64,000 nucleotides of DNA from contig NZ_OY781378.1 in assembly GCF_963676665.1 (NCBI RefSeq), positions 581,001-645,000 on the forward strand, given 5' to 3'. The notes beneath the pieces are model-generated. The model worked only from the letters and a program-made list of their open reading frames with translations, was not told the DNA's origin and made no database searches. The translations under genes and the position numbers were made by a program. The DNA is from an uncultured Tolumonas sp. GTDB lineage: Bacteria; Pseudomonadota; Gammaproteobacteria; Enterobacterales; Aeromonadaceae. This document shows, one piece after another, positions 18,512-27,884 of this stretch. The stretch's first letter is position 1, and each line of letters starts with the position of its first letter.

Positions 18512-19540
18512 ATGTCGTGGAGTAGATTTGGAATAGGGTTTTTGATGTTGGCAGCGTTAGCGGGGTGCGATAAACCTGGCGCCGAAAGCCCGATGCTGGA
18601 AATTCATGGCCGCACGATGGGCACTTTTTATGGTGTCAAAGTGGTCGGTGATTTCCCCGGTGGCCAACAGGCGCTGCAAACGCAGGTCGACACTCTGCTA
18701 AAACACTACAATGATGAAATCTCCACCTATGATCCAAACTCTTCTTTGTCGAAATTTAATCAACAACAAACTACCGCGCCGTTTCCTGTTTCGCAGGATA
18801 TGGCGGATATCGTGATCAGTACGGTGCGGGTTGGTCAGCGTACGCAAGGCGTACTCGATGTCACCGTTGGGCCGCTGGTGAATTTATGGGGTTTTGGGCC
18901 GGATAAACGCCCAGTGAAAATCCCAACAGATGCGCAAATTGCCGCCGCGCGTCAACGTGTGGGTATCCAACATCTGCATGTCGATGTCAGTGCTGATCAT
19001 GCGGAACTTCGTAAAGATATTCCTAACATGTATGTCGATCTGTCGACTGTCGGTGAAGGTTTTGGCGCAGACAAAGTGGCCGACTTCCTGGAATCACGCG
19101 GTGTGCACAATTATCTGGTGGAAATTGCTGGCGCTTCCCGTAGTCGGGGTGTGAATGCCAAAGGCGAACCATGGAAGCTGGCGATTCAGAAACCAACCGA
19201 TGAGTTGGATGAAGTGCAAGCGATCGTCAAACCGGATGGTCGGGCGATCAGTACCTCAGGCAGCTATCGCAATTATTATGAACTCGATGGTCAGCGTTAT
19301 TCGCACATTATCGATCCGGCGACTGGTAAACCGATCACCCATCGTCTGGTTTCAGCCACTGTGATCACGCCCACCGCACTGGAAGCCGATGGTTTAGATA
19401 CCGCCCTGATGGTGATGGGGCCCGAGAAAGCGATGGCGTTTGCCCAGCAACAACGTCTGGCTGTCTATCTGGTGATCAAAACCGATAAAGGCTTCAAAGC
19501 GGAATACAGTGAGACATTTAAGCCTTATTTAGTGCAATAA
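18512..19540 (+). CDS. apbE: FAD:protein FMN transferase (ApbE lipoprotein)
   Basis: ApbE attaches FMN covalently to threonine residues of proteins such as NqrB, NqrC and RnfG in the periplasm. The 342-residue product has a lipoprotein signal ending LAALAGC (Cys19), the early GRTMGTFYGVKV strand, DVTVGPLVNLWGFGP, the VDLSTVGEGFGAD FAD-binding segment, SGSYRNYYELDGQRYSHIIDPATGKP and the metal-site EADGLDTALMVMG. Usually apbE sits with nqr or rnf genes; none is nearby, so it acts on targets encoded elsewhere. GGAGAGG at 18502-18508 is a strong ribosome site. Confidence 0.94.
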   Translation: MSWSRFGIGFLMLAALAGCDKPGAESPMLEIHGRTMGTFYGVKVVGDFPGGQQALQTQVDTLLKHYNDEISTYDPNSSLSKFNQQQTTAPFPVSQDMADIVISTVRVGQRTQGVLDVTVGPLVNLWGFGPDKRPVKIPTDAQIAAARQRVGIQHLHVDVSADHAELRKDIPNMYVDLSTVGEGFGADKVADFLESRGVHNYLVEIAGASRSRGVNAKGEPWKLAIQKPTDELDEVQAIVKPDGRAISTSGSYRNYYELDGQRYSHIIDPATGKPITHRLVSATVITPTALEADGLDTALMVMGPEKAMAFAQQQRLAVYLVIKTDKGFKAEYSETFKPYLVQ

Positions 19541-19559
19541 ATCGTCCGCTAAGACTCGT

Positions 19560-19591
19560 AGGGCAAAGGGCGTTGGTTCTCCCTTTGTCCA
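19560..19591 (+). terminator. hairpin after apbE
   Basis: GGGCAAAGGG pairs over ten positions (one G-U) with CCCTTTGTCC across a 10-nt loop, 20 nt after the apbE stop. No T run follows, so termination is uncertain. Confidence 0.4.
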
Positions 19592-19600
19592 ATGATGACA

Positions 19601-20008
19601 TCATTCAGGGGTGATTTTTTTTGCCAAATTTAAAAACTGACTCATCCCTTCTTTATCCAGATAACCATCTGGTCGCTTATGCGAACGCAGATATTGATAG
19701 CCAGAAACAGTACTGACTAATTTATCTAAATCAATGTTGGAAATGATTTCATTCATCACGACTTCATAGCTTAGTTTTAATGCTTCCGCATCGACTACTT
19801 CTGCTTGTCGATATAGATAACCACAGCCTGTAGCTAGAAATTCAAGTGAACAATTAGCACGCATGGCGATTTGATTGGCTTTGAGCAAACTGGGTTCACT
19901 GCCTTTTAGATATTTACGAATTAACGCTTCGCTTAAACCAACGCGGCGGGCAAAGCCACTAACACTTTCTTCACCGATTAATTCTGCTAATCGTGTGGCA
20001 AAACTCAT
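19601..20008 (-). CDS. XRE-family helix-turn-helix regulator
   Basis: A 135-residue protein. Residues 5-60 form an XRE/phage-repressor-like helix-turn-helix: RLAELIGEESVSGFARRVGLS, then ALIRKYLKGSEPSL and ANQIAMRANCSLEFLATG. The rest is helical with no recognised effector or protease domain. I cannot name a specific family member. Such isolated regulators are often remnants of mobile elements, but no phage or toxin gene is next to it. A short inverted repeat (20055-20073) between it and ydhF may be its operator. It is divergent from ydhF. Confidence 0.75.
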   Translation of the reverse strand: MSFATRLAELIGEESVSGFARRVGLSEALIRKYLKGSEPSLLKANQIAMRANCSLEFLATGCGYLYRQAEVVDAEALKLSYEVVMNEIISNIDLDKLVSTVSGYQYLRSHKRPDGYLDKEGMSQFLNLAKKITPE

Positions 20009-20054
20009 AAGTTCGTACCTTAGTTCGGGAATGTTATTAAGATCGATTGTAGTT

Positions 20055-20073
20055 GCTAGGTGTTCACTCTAGC
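20055..20073. promoter_or_regulatory. possible operator between the XRE gene and ydhF
   Basis: GCTAG and CTAGC form perfect 5-bp arms 9 nt apart in the 101-bp divergent gap. The arm length is short, so this is a weak call. Confidence 0.3.
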
Positions 20074-20109
20074 ATGCTGGTAATAAGACAATACAGGCGG
20101 AAAAAATAG

Positions 20110-21018
20110 ATGATTTCACGTGTCGAAGCGGCCCCCGGTGGTTTTCAATTATCCGAGTTTATTCAAGGTTACTGGCGACTGGCGGAATGGAATATGTCTG
20201 CCCAGCAGCGACTGGATTTTCTCAAACAACATCTGGAGCTGGGTATTACCTCGGTTGACCACGCTGATATCTACGGCGGTTACAGCTGCGAACAACTGTT
20301 TGGTGAAGCGTTAGCACTGGAACCAGCTCTGCGTCAGCAACTGGAAATTGTGACCAAATGCGATATCAAATTACTGTCAGCAAAATATCCTGATCGCACG
20401 GTGAAGCATTACGACACCTCTGCCTCACACATTGCCTATTCGGTCGATAATTCACTGCAAAAATTAGGCACCGATTATCTCGATCTGTTACTGATCCACC
20501 GTCCGGATCCACTGATGAATGCCGATGAAGTAGCCGATACGTTTGTGCAGCTGAAACAAAGTGGCAAAGTGCGTCATTTCGGCGTGTCGAACTTCACCCC
20601 ATATCAGTTCGACCTGCTGCAATCGCGTCTGGATTTCCCGCTGGTCACCAATCAGGTGGAAGTGAATCCGGTTAATATCTTCGCTTTACATGACGGTACG
20701 CTGGATCAAATGCAGATGAAGCGCATCCGCCCGATGATTTGGTCGGCGTTAGGTGGCGGCTCTATTTTTACCGCACAAACGGAACAGGCACACAGTCTGC
20801 GCACCGTGTTAAGTAATGTCAGCGAAGAGCTGGGCGGCGCAAGTCTGGATCAGGTGATTTACGCCTGGTTGCTGAAACTGCCTTGTCAGCCATTGCCAAT
20901 TATTGGTTCCGGCAATATTGAGCGTGTGCGTTCTGCGGTAGCAGCAAAAGCGATCAATCTGACGCGTGAACAGTGGTTTAGCATCTGGGAAGCCGCTGCT
21001 GGTCATGAAGTGCCTTAA
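20110..21018 (+). CDS. ydhF: aldo/keto reductase, YdhF type
   Basis: NADPH-dependent aldo/keto reductase-like oxidoreductase of 302 residues with a TIM-barrel fold. Family landmarks are FIQGYWRLAEWNMSAQQ, TSVDHADIYGGY with the catalytic Asp and Tyr, DLLLIHRPDPLMNADEVA, SGKVRHFGVSNFTPYQF and LPIIGSGNIERVRSAV. It matches E. coli YdhF almost end to end, and the natural substrate is unknown there too. The ATG at 20110 gives the family N-terminus MISRVEAAPGGF. No strong ribosome site is seen. Confidence 0.9.
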   Translation: MISRVEAAPGGFQLSEFIQGYWRLAEWNMSAQQRLDFLKQHLELGITSVDHADIYGGYSCEQLFGEALALEPALRQQLEIVTKCDIKLLSAKYPDRTVKHYDTSASHIAYSVDNSLQKLGTDYLDLLLIHRPDPLMNADEVADTFVQLKQSGKVRHFGVSNFTPYQFDLLQSRLDFPLVTNQVEVNPVNIFALHDGTLDQMQMKRIRPMIWSALGGGSIFTAQTEQAHSLRTVLSNVSEELGGASLDQVIYAWLLKLPCQPLPIIGSGNIERVRSAVAAKAINLTREQWFSIWEAAAGHEVP

Positions 21019-21073
21019 AACAAGCTGTGTTTCCTGGCTTGTCGTCAGCTAAAAGAGCGGTTAAACTCACAAA

Positions 21074-21093
21074 TACTGTATGCATGAACAGTG
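21074..21093. promoter_or_regulatory. LexA (SOS) box of dinB
   Basis: The core CTGTATGCATGAACAG at 21076-21091, flanked by TA and TG, fits the enterobacterial LexA consensus CTG-N10-CAG with the alternating AT centre. It ends 6 bp before the dinB ATG, so LexA binding would block transcription start or elongation there. Confidence 0.85.
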
Positions 21094-21099
21094 TTTGTG

Positions 21100-22155
21100 A
21101 TGAGAAAAATTATCCATGTGGATATGGACTGCTTTTTTGCTGCAGTCGAGATGCGCGACAATCCGGCGCTGGTGTCGTTGCCATTGGCGATTGGCAGCCC
21201 GGCGGAGCGTCGTGGCGTCATTTCGACCTGTAATTATGTCGCGCGTCGTTATGGCATTCGTTCGGCCATGGCGACGGCACATGCATTGCGTCTTTGCCCG
21301 CGTTTGGTATTACTGCCGGGCCGTATGGCGTTATACCGTGAGGTGTCGCGCCAAGTGATGCAGATCTTTGCCCGCTACAGCGAGATCATTGAACCTGTCT
21401 CGATCGATGAAGCTTATATTGATGTCACTGACAGCCCGTTATTTCAAGGCAGTGCGACACGTATTGCCGAAGCGATCCGGGCGGATATTCAACGCGAATT
21501 AAATCTCACCGCCTCTGCCGGTGTGGCGCCGAATAAATTCTTAGCCAAAATTGCTTCTGAGCGCAATAAACCAGACGGTCTGTTTGTCTTATCACCCCCA
21601 CAGGTGCCGGAGTTTGTCCGCCAGCTGGCGTTATCACGTATTCCGGGTATTGGTGGAAAAACCGCCGAGCGGTTAAATGCGGTCGGTTTGCACACGTGTG
21701 CCGATGTGCAACAGTTTCCTCGTCAGCAACTACTGCTGCAATTTGGCAAAACCGGCTTGATGTTATTAGAGCGGGCGTATGGCATTGATGAGCGGCCGTT
21801 GAATACCTCACGGGAACGCAAATCGGTCGGTGTGGAAACCACTTTCGCGGTTGATATTGCATTAGAAGAACAGGGCCACGCCATGTTGCCGCAATTGTTG
21901 GCGGAGTTGTCGAAGCGGTTACAGCGCCGGGAGTGGCGCGGGCAGATCGCCCGGCAAGGCGTCAAAATCAAATTTGCCGATTTTCAGCAAACCACCGTTG
22001 AACGTTCGGTAAATCGATTTTCACCACCACTATTTGATGAGTTATTACATGAAGCCTGGCTGCGTGGCGGGGGTAAACCCGTGCGTTTGGTTGGCATCAA
22101 TATTGGTTTTCCAGCCGCCGAAAATTCGCAACAGCTGCCGCTTGATCTGCAATAA
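21100..22155 (+). CDS. dinB: DNA polymerase IV (DinB)
   Basis: Y-family translesion polymerase of 351 residues, the same length as E. coli DinB. It starts MRKIIHVDMDCFFAAVE, carrying the first catalytic aspartate, and has RRGVIST, SIDEAYIDVTDS with the other catalytic acids, LTASAGVAPNKFLAKIASERNKP, SRIPGIGGKTAERL in the helix-hairpin-helix, and ARQGVKIKFADFQQTT in the little finger. The frame opens at a GTG at 21091 inside the LexA box, but the ATG at 21100 gives the conserved start. The C-terminal beta-clamp motif is plausibly QLPLDL. SOS control is indicated by the LexA box. Confidence 0.95.
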   Translation: MRKIIHVDMDCFFAAVEMRDNPALVSLPLAIGSPAERRGVISTCNYVARRYGIRSAMATAHALRLCPRLVLLPGRMALYREVSRQVMQIFARYSEIIEPVSIDEAYIDVTDSPLFQGSATRIAEAIRADIQRELNLTASAGVAPNKFLAKIASERNKPDGLFVLSPPQVPEFVRQLALSRIPGIGGKTAERLNAVGLHTCADVQQFPRQQLLLQFGKTGLMLLERAYGIDERPLNTSRERKSVGVETTFAVDIALEEQGHAMLPQLLAELSKRLQRREWRGQIARQGVKIKFADFQQTTVERSVNRFSPPLFDELLHEAWLRGGGKPVRLVGINIGFPAAENSQQLPLDLQ

Positions 22156-22186
22156 AAAAGCCCTTCGTTTTACCGATGGGCTTTTT
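22155..22186. terminator. bidirectional terminator between dinB and eptA
   Basis: AAAAAGCCCTTCG pairs with CGATGGGCTTTTT with one mismatch around a 6-nt loop. The A and T runs let it serve both convergent genes. Confidence 0.85.
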
Positions 22187-22231
22187 ATTTGTTGATGACG
22201 GCTCACAGTCATCACCGGCGAAGGCGGCTAA

Positions 22232-23881
22232 TTATTTCGCGGTGCAGGAAGCAAACATATCCAGCGAAGAATCATAAGCACTGGTTTTGACATCCAGCAG
22301 ACCAAGCACCGAGTGGAACAGATTATCCTGCGATAGTGGCTCATCCGCTTTACGCAACAAACAGTTCTTATCCACTTTCATGCGTTGCAAGAAGCTTGGT
22401 GAAAACCATTGTAGTGCGCCGATATGGGTTTGCTCTTCCGGTGCAATCATATACGGCGCAGCATGCAGATAAATGCCTTTCTCGCCAGTTGACTCACCAT
22501 GATCGGCCATATACAACATGGCGGTATCAAAACGCTGGTTGTTTTGCTGCAGTAATTTTATCACCTGACTCAACACATAATCGCTATACACAATGGTGTT
22601 GTCATAGGCGTTGATCAGCTCCTGACGCGGGCAATCTTGTAGCTGATTGGTGCGGCATTCTGGCAGGAATTTTTTGAATTTCTCCGGTGAACGCAGGTAA
22701 TAGGCCGGGCCATGACTGCCTTTCATGTGCAAGACAATGACACCATCGTTAGTCAGCTTGTCGATGTAATCCTGTAACTGATATAGCAGAATTTCATCAA
22801 AACATTCCCCGTTAGTACACAAACCCGGTACTTTCAGATCTTGTACATTCTGTTCGCCGATGCGCACTGCGACACCACGACTGCTGGAGTTGTTATCTTT
22901 CCACAACAACTCAAAACCAGCATGTTTCAGTACATCCACCAGATTTTCACTGCGTTTGGCTTTGCTGTCGCTGTAATCCTGACGCGTAAATTTAGAGAAC
23001 ATGCAGGGCACGGATACCGCCGTTTCTGTGCCGCATGAACTGACATTACGATAGTTTACGATATCCAGCTTACTCAGCTCAGGGTTGGTATCGCGGGCAT
23101 ACCCATTCAGGCTGAACTCACTGGCGCGCGCCGCTTCACCGACCACAATCACGGTCAGCACTTTTTTCTGTCCGCCGGCAGTGATCTTGGCGCCTTTTTT
23201 CGCGTCTTCGCCCAACGGAGAAACGACGATTTTGCCGCCTTCCAGATTACTGCGAATATAAGATTCAATCGCGCCGACATAATTCACCGGCACAATCATG
23301 TGGCGGATATAAGTGTTATTACGGGCAAAAGAAGCGATATCGACATAATAAGCAGCGGCAACCCCACCACTGATCACCAGTGTTATCACCAGCGTCAGAA
23401 CCTTATAACCGACCTCTTTCATAAACGACGCATAGTGGATCTTGCTGCGCAGCAGTAATACCACGGGCAATACGCCTAATAACAAAAGATAAAGTCCCAG
23501 TTTAAGACTGAGTAATTCCCCGGCTTCACGAGGGTCGGTCATTAAGGTGTTGCGTACCATTTCGCGATCGATGACGACCCCATAACTATCCATGAAATAG
23601 GCGGTGGTCGCGCCACCTAATAACAGCACCGACAAGAGCGGTTTGAATAACCATGGCAGTAACAACAAGGAGAGGATCTGGTTCAGCCAGGTGATTAACA
23701 GCAGATAAAGCGCGGCTAAAAACAGCACGCTATGCCAGCTGTCCGTGCCGATAGCATTAAACGCTGCCTGCCAGAACGAAAAGTTGGTAAAGGTAATAAA
23801 AAACCATGCCGCCAGTAAGATCTGGCGGGACGGTGTGAGTTGCAGTGAAAATCGACGTAAAAAGGTCATCAATAAACTCAT
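22232..23881 (-). CDS. eptA: lipid A phosphoethanolamine transferase (EptA/MCR family)
   Basis: Inner-membrane enzyme that adds phosphoethanolamine to lipid A phosphate, lowering negative charge. The 549-residue protein has five predicted N-terminal membrane helices (to about 180) and a periplasmic alkaline-phosphatase-like domain. Visible catalytic features are VVGEAARA (Glu249), SSCGTETAVSVPCMF with nucleophile Thr285, GSHGP, and ADHGES near the end, plus paired cysteines. Family relatives include the Aeromonas-derived mobile mcr-3 group. The ATG abuts the pepD stop directly, so the two are probably co-transcribed. Substrate preference (lipid A rather than core or other lipid) is inferred from family resemblance. 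Confidence 0.88.
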   Translation of the reverse strand: MSLLMTFLRRFSLQLTPSRQILLAAWFFITFTNFSFWQAAFNAIGTDSWHSVLFLAALYLLLITWLNQILSLLLLPWLFKPLLSVLLLGGATTAYFMDSYGVVIDREMVRNTLMTDPREAGELLSLKLGLYLLLLGVLPVVLLLRSKIHYASFMKEVGYKVLTLVITLVISGGVAAAYYVDIASFARNNTYIRHMIVPVNYVGAIESYIRSNLEGGKIVVSPLGEDAKKGAKITAGGQKKVLTVIVVGEAARASEFSLNGYARDTNPELSKLDIVNYRNVSSCGTETAVSVPCMFSKFTRQDYSDSKAKRSENLVDVLKHAGFELLWKDNNSSSRGVAVRIGEQNVQDLKVPGLCTNGECFDEILLYQLQDYIDKLTNDGVIVLHMKGSHGPAYYLRSPEKFKKFLPECRTNQLQDCPRQELINAYDNTIVYSDYVLSQVIKLLQQNNQRFDTAMLYMADHGESTGEKGIYLHAAPYMIAPEEQTHIGALQWFSPSFLQRMKVDKNCLLRKADEPLSQDNLFHSVLGLLDVKTSAYDSSLDMFASCTAK

Positions 23882-25336
23882 TTATTTATTAGGGATCGCC
23901 GCCAGCATCGCTACCAGCAACTGCCAGAAACGGGCGACTGCCGGAATATGTACCCGCTCATCCGGTGAATGCGCACCCTGAATCGTTGGGCCGAAAGAGA
24001 CCATATCCCAGTGTGAATATTGCGCTTTAAACAGACCACATTCTAAACCGGCATGGATCACCATCAACTTTGGCAATTCACCAAACAATGTTTCATGTTG
24101 TTGACGTAGCAACGCCAAGGTGGGTGATGATGGGTCGGGTGCCCAGCCCGGATAGGCACCATCAAACTGGCAATCAGCACCCGCCAGCGCACACAAAGAG
24201 GCGGTCATCTGCTCAACGTAACGACGGCCTTCGTCGTTTAATGAGCGGATCAGGCATTGGATATAAACGCCGGCTTCGTTGGTCTGGATCACGCCAAGGT
24301 TAGTCGAGGTTTCCACCACACCTTCAATCGCATGGCTCATGCGGATCACGCCATTCGGGCAGGCGAGCAGCATTTGCAGCAGACGTTGCTGATCAGCCAG
24401 AGTAAAGCAATTTGCTGGCTGTGCTGCTGGCAGGCACGAGATCTGTAAATAGCTATCTACTTCCTGCAGCTCAAGCTGTAGAGCTTTGGTGCGTTCAGCG
24501 ATTAATTGCTGCACGGCATCGATACGATCTGCCGCCACCAGAATGACGGCTTCTGCTTCACGAGGAATAGCATTACGCAATGTGCCACCAGAAATAGTGG
24601 CCAGCCGAATTTGTTCTGCCTGCAAAGTCTGTAATACACGGCTTAACAGTTTATTGGCATTACCGCGATCTTGATGGATGTTGACACCCGAATGGCCGCC
24701 GCGCAGGCCTTTAACTTGCAGCGAGAATGCCTGCATACCGGCTGGAATGGCTTCACGCTGGCATTGGAAATGAATATTGGCATCGACACCACCAGCACAA
24801 CCCATATAGGCTTCTGCATCTTGCTCTGAGTCGGTATTCAGCAAAATATCGCCTTCCAGCCAACCGGCCTGCAGACCAAACGCACCGCCCATACCGGCTT
24901 CTTCATCGACGGTCAGCAACACTTCCAGCGGGCCATGTTGCACTGTGTTATCAGCTAACACCGCCAGACAAGCGGCGGCACCAATACCGTTATCGGCACC
25001 TAACGTGGTGCCACGCGCGCGCACCCATTCACCATCGATATAGGCTTGGATTGGGTCGCGGGTAAAATCATGTTTGGTATCGGCGTTGGCTTGCGGCACC
25101 ATATCGATATGCGCTTGCAAGATCACACCTTTGCGGTTTTCCAGACCCGGGGTCGCCGGCTTTTTCAGGATCAGGTTGCCAACGGGGTCAACCTTAACAC
25201 TGATAGCCTGTGACGTTGCCCAGTCTTGTATCCATTGACTTAATGCAGCTTCATGCTTGGAGGGGCGGGGGATCTGGCAGAATTTGTCGAAAAAGAACCA
25301 CAAATGAGACGGTGATAATTGTTGTAATTCACTCAT
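23882..25336 (-). CDS. pepD: aminoacyl-histidine dipeptidase (peptidase D)
   Basis: Cytosolic zinc dipeptidase of the M20 family that splits dipeptides such as carnosine. The 484-residue protein has FCQIPRPSKHE at the N-terminus, the metal ligands in LQAHIDMVPQ (His and Asp), TLGADNGIGAA, LTVDEEAGMGGA with the catalytic Glu, and ISGGTLRNAIPREAEAV. Near the C-terminus MVIHAGLECGLFKA and GPTIQGAHSPDERV carry the remaining ligands. GGAGAATG lies just upstream of the ATG. eptA follows without a gap. Confidence 0.95.
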   Translation of the reverse strand: MSELQQLSPSHLWFFFDKFCQIPRPSKHEAALSQWIQDWATSQAISVKVDPVGNLILKKPATPGLENRKGVILQAHIDMVPQANADTKHDFTRDPIQAYIDGEWVRARGTTLGADNGIGAAACLAVLADNTVQHGPLEVLLTVDEEAGMGGAFGLQAGWLEGDILLNTDSEQDAEAYMGCAGGVDANIHFQCQREAIPAGMQAFSLQVKGLRGGHSGVNIHQDRGNANKLLSRVLQTLQAEQIRLATISGGTLRNAIPREAEAVILVAADRIDAVQQLIAERTKALQLELQEVDSYLQISCLPAAQPANCFTLADQQRLLQMLLACPNGVIRMSHAIEGVVETSTNLGVIQTNEAGVYIQCLIRSLNDEGRRYVEQMTASLCALAGADCQFDGAYPGWAPDPSSPTLALLRQQHETLFGELPKLMVIHAGLECGLFKAQYSHWDMVSFGPTIQGAHSPDERVHIPAVARFWQLLVAMLAAIPNK

Positions 25337-25408
25337 GAAACATTCTCCTGCTCAGAAACAAAATGCGCCGCAGATAGCGCAGCGCATGCTTAATGGTTGT
25401 GGTGAAAA

Positions 25409-25699
25409 TCAGATCGGGCGGCGAAACAGACGGAATCCAATGTATAGGATAAGGGATGTCGCCACCGAGCTGGCACTAAACAGATACATCACATAATAGG
25501 CGTGTTGCATGGGGTCATTACCATCCGGTAATAAATGGATCACGCCACGATTGATCAGCTGATTAGCCAGCAATGCCAGCAGTGCCCAACCACTGATCCA
25601 TTTCATTTTTTGGTTATGTGAACGATGCGATTGGTTATACATCAGTCCAACCCAGAAACAGAACCAGACGGTAACAAAAATATATGAAAACAGAGCCAT
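25409..25699 (-). CDS. small membrane protein of unknown function
   Basis: A 96-residue protein with three likely membrane helices: about residues 4-20 (SYIFVTVWFCFWVGL), 34-52 (WISGWALLALLANQL) and 68-90 (YYVMYLFSASSVATSLILYIG). It ends in a basic RLFRRPI. I do not recognise a family. It has only a weak ribosome site and lies 72 nt upstream of pepD in the same direction, so it may share its transcript. The hydrophobic pattern and clean start make it a likely gene. Confidence 0.6.
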   Translation of the reverse strand: MALFSYIFVTVWFCFWVGLMYNQSHRSHNQKMKWISGWALLALLANQLINRGVIHLLPDGNDPMQHAYYVMYLFSASSVATSLILYIGFRLFRRPI

Positions 25700-25816
25700 G
25701 GTGAGTTATCCGGTGGTGTGAATAAAAATCAGTTTTAACAACGCAAGCCTGATCATGCCACGAAAGTTAGCGTGACAGAAGTCACAACAGCGATCCGAAA
25801 AGAAGAGGATCACGTA

Positions 25817-25944
25817 TATAGCCAAAGTAATTGGAGTTGCCGCGAGGCGACAAGTGAACGAATTCCCATGAGCATAGATAAACTATGTGATTGGGGTGAG
25901 TGAATGCAGTCAACGATGCGGCAACTTCAAGTACAAAGGGTATA
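25817..25944 (-). repeat. ERIC/IRU-like intergenic repeat, full-length copy 2
   Basis: A 128-bp element bounded by TATAGCC and GGGTATA, in the opposite orientation to copies 1 and 3. It contains the ERIC-like core TGATTGGGGTGAGTGAATGC. It takes up most of the 350-bp gap between the small membrane protein and the 5'-nucleotidase gene; I see nothing else there except the nucleotidase leader. It contributes an open frame that runs into the nucleotidase gene. Confidence 0.9.
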
Positions 25945-26049
25945 GAGATAGAATTACTGATATCAGGGTGTCATCTGGCGGTCATGTTGTTGTCATCTTT
26001 GCCGGGCAGCGTGAAAGAGAGTAACATCCAGTGTCGTTACGGAGCCTGT

Positions 26050-27780
26050 ATGTCTGCATTATTAGGGCGCTTTTACCTGGCGCATATCAACGATACACAC
26101 TCTCATTTTGATGAAACCGCATTACCCCTGCGTCTGGCATTACCGGAAGGGGCGACTGATATTCGTCTGCATTGTGGTGGCTTTCCGCGGCTGGCCAGTT
26201 TTATCAAACGAGCCCGGCAACGCGCCATTTCAGAACAAATGCCGTTATTGCTGCTTGATGCCGGCGATAGTTTTCAAGGCACGCTCTATTTTTCCTGCTT
26301 CAAAGGGCAGGCGAATGCCGCATTACTCAATCAATTAGGCCTTGACGCCATGGTGGTCGGTAACCATGAGCTGGATACTGGCAATACACCGTTAGCCAAT
26401 TTTTTACGCCAGATCCGGTTTCCGTTATTGGCCGCCAACTGGGATCTGTCCGGTGAAGCGCAAGATAAGCCGACGCGCATGCAGGATCATCCACTGATGG
26501 TCAGCTGGCAAAATCCTGCCCATCCGAAACCCTATATCGTGAAATGGGTCGATGACGTACCGGTGGCTATTTTTGGACTGGTACTGGAAAACATGCCGGA
26601 CATCGCCGCCCCCGATGGCGATTCCCAGTTCTTGCCGGTAGTGGAAACGGCGAAAACAACAATTGAACAGATCCACGCTGACGGCATTGAACACATCATT
26701 TTACTCAGTCATCTCGGCTTTCCGCGTGATTGCCAGCTCGCACAGGAAGTGGAGGGCATTTCGCTGATCGTGGGCGGTCACACGCATACCCTGCAAGGTG
26801 ATTTCGGCGCATTAGGTTTAGCTGATGAACACCCGTATGGCGAGCGGTTTAACCGAACCTTAGTGTTGCACGCCGGTTATAACTCGCTGATGGTGGGTTT
26901 AGCCGAAGTGGCCTTGTTGCCGGACGGGCAAATGCGTATTGAGCAAGGTGGGAATGTCTTACTCACCAGTGAAACCGCGTTGCTGCAATCACAACAAGGC
27001 GAACCGCTGCCAGCACCACAGCAGCGCACTATTCGGCGTTTCTTGCGTAACCAGCGTCATGTCGCAATGTTGCAGCCTGATTCCGCCATGGAGCGTCTGC
27101 TGGCTAATAATTACCGCTCTAAATTACGTCACTATGCCAGCGATCAGGTGGTGTCGTTACCTCGTGGTTTGCGTCATGTGCGTATTCCCGATGAACGCGG
27201 TGGCAGCCAGGTGGCACCGCTGGTGGCGGAAGCCATGCTATTTCAGGCGCGAGAAATGGGCGTGCCTGTTGATGTCGCGATTTTTAATGCCGGCGGAGCG
27301 CGTATCTCGTTACCCCCTGGGCCGGTCAGTGCCGCTGAATTAGCCGGGCGCTTGCTGCCCTTTGCCAGCACCATCAGCCATTTTGATGTGCGTGGCGGGC
27401 AATTACGCTTAGCGTTGGAAGGGGCCATTGTGAATGCGCTGGAACTCGGTGGCAGTGGCAGTTTTCCTTATCCGGCCGATCTGCGTTACAGCTACCATGC
27501 CAGTGCGCCACGTGGGCAACGGGTGCGGCAGTTGCACGTTAAAGATCGGTCCGGGCGCTGGCAGTTATTCGATGAACAACGCGATTATCGTTTGATCACC
27601 ACCAGTTATACCGCGATGGGAAAAGAGGGTTACCATGCGCTGCTGAATCAACGCTCAGAGCCAGAACTGCTCGGGTTGATCATCTCCGACGCCTTTATCA
27701 ACTACGCTCGTTCGCGCGGAATACTGACGCCACCGCAGGATGCGCTGTATCAGCTGAATTTTGACCAGCTAGTGAGTTAA
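26050..27780 (+). CDS. 5'-nucleotidase / cyclic phosphodiesterase family metallophosphoesterase
   Basis: Two-metal phosphoesterase of the UshA/5'-nucleotidase family, 576 residues from the ATG at 26050. The metal-binding motifs run in order: [10 protein letters not shown] near the start, [28 protein letters not shown] and GGHTHTL. The C-terminal substrate domain has [13 protein letters not shown] and the stacking-type [11 protein letters not shown]. No signal peptide is evident, unlike periplasmic UshA, so it may be cytosolic or exported in another way. The frame is open upstream to 25900 through the ERIC repeat; I reject that start because the added residues are repeat-encoded. ACGGAG at 26039-26044 is the best ribosome site. 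Confidence 0.83.
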   Translation: MSALLGRFYLAHINDTHSHFDETALPLRLALPEGATDIRLHCGGFPRLASFIKRARQRAISEQMPLLLLDAGDSFQGTLYFSCFKGQANAALLNQLGLDAMVVGNHELDTGNTPLANFLRQIRFPLLAANWDLSGEAQDKPTRMQDHPLMVSWQNPAHPKPYIVKWVDDVPVAIFGLVLENMPDIAAPDGDSQFLPVVETAKTTIEQIHADGIEHIILLSHLGFPRDCQLAQEVEGISLIVGGHTHTLQGDFGALGLADEHPYGERFNRTLVLHAGYNSLMVGLAEVALLPDGQMRIEQGGNVLLTSETALLQSQQGEPLPAPQQRTIRRFLRNQRHVAMLQPDSAMERLLANNYRSKLRHYASDQVVSLPRGLRHVRIPDERGGSQVAPLVAEAMLFQAREMGVPVDVAIFNAGGARISLPPGPVSAAELAGRLLPFASTISHFDVRGGQLRLALEGAIVNALELGGSGSFPYPADLRYSYHASAPRGQRVRQLHVKDRSGRWQLFDEQRDYRLITTSYTAMGKEGYHALLNQRSEPELLGLIISDAFINYARSRGILTPPQDALYQLNFDQLVS

Positions 27781-27884
27781 TTGAACCGGCTCGAAGCATA
27801 AAAATCGCTAAAAATACTATTTATTGGCCGCTGCTCTGGTATCCTTGGCAGTTAGCCATTTTTAAATCCCCAATAGGTTATGTT

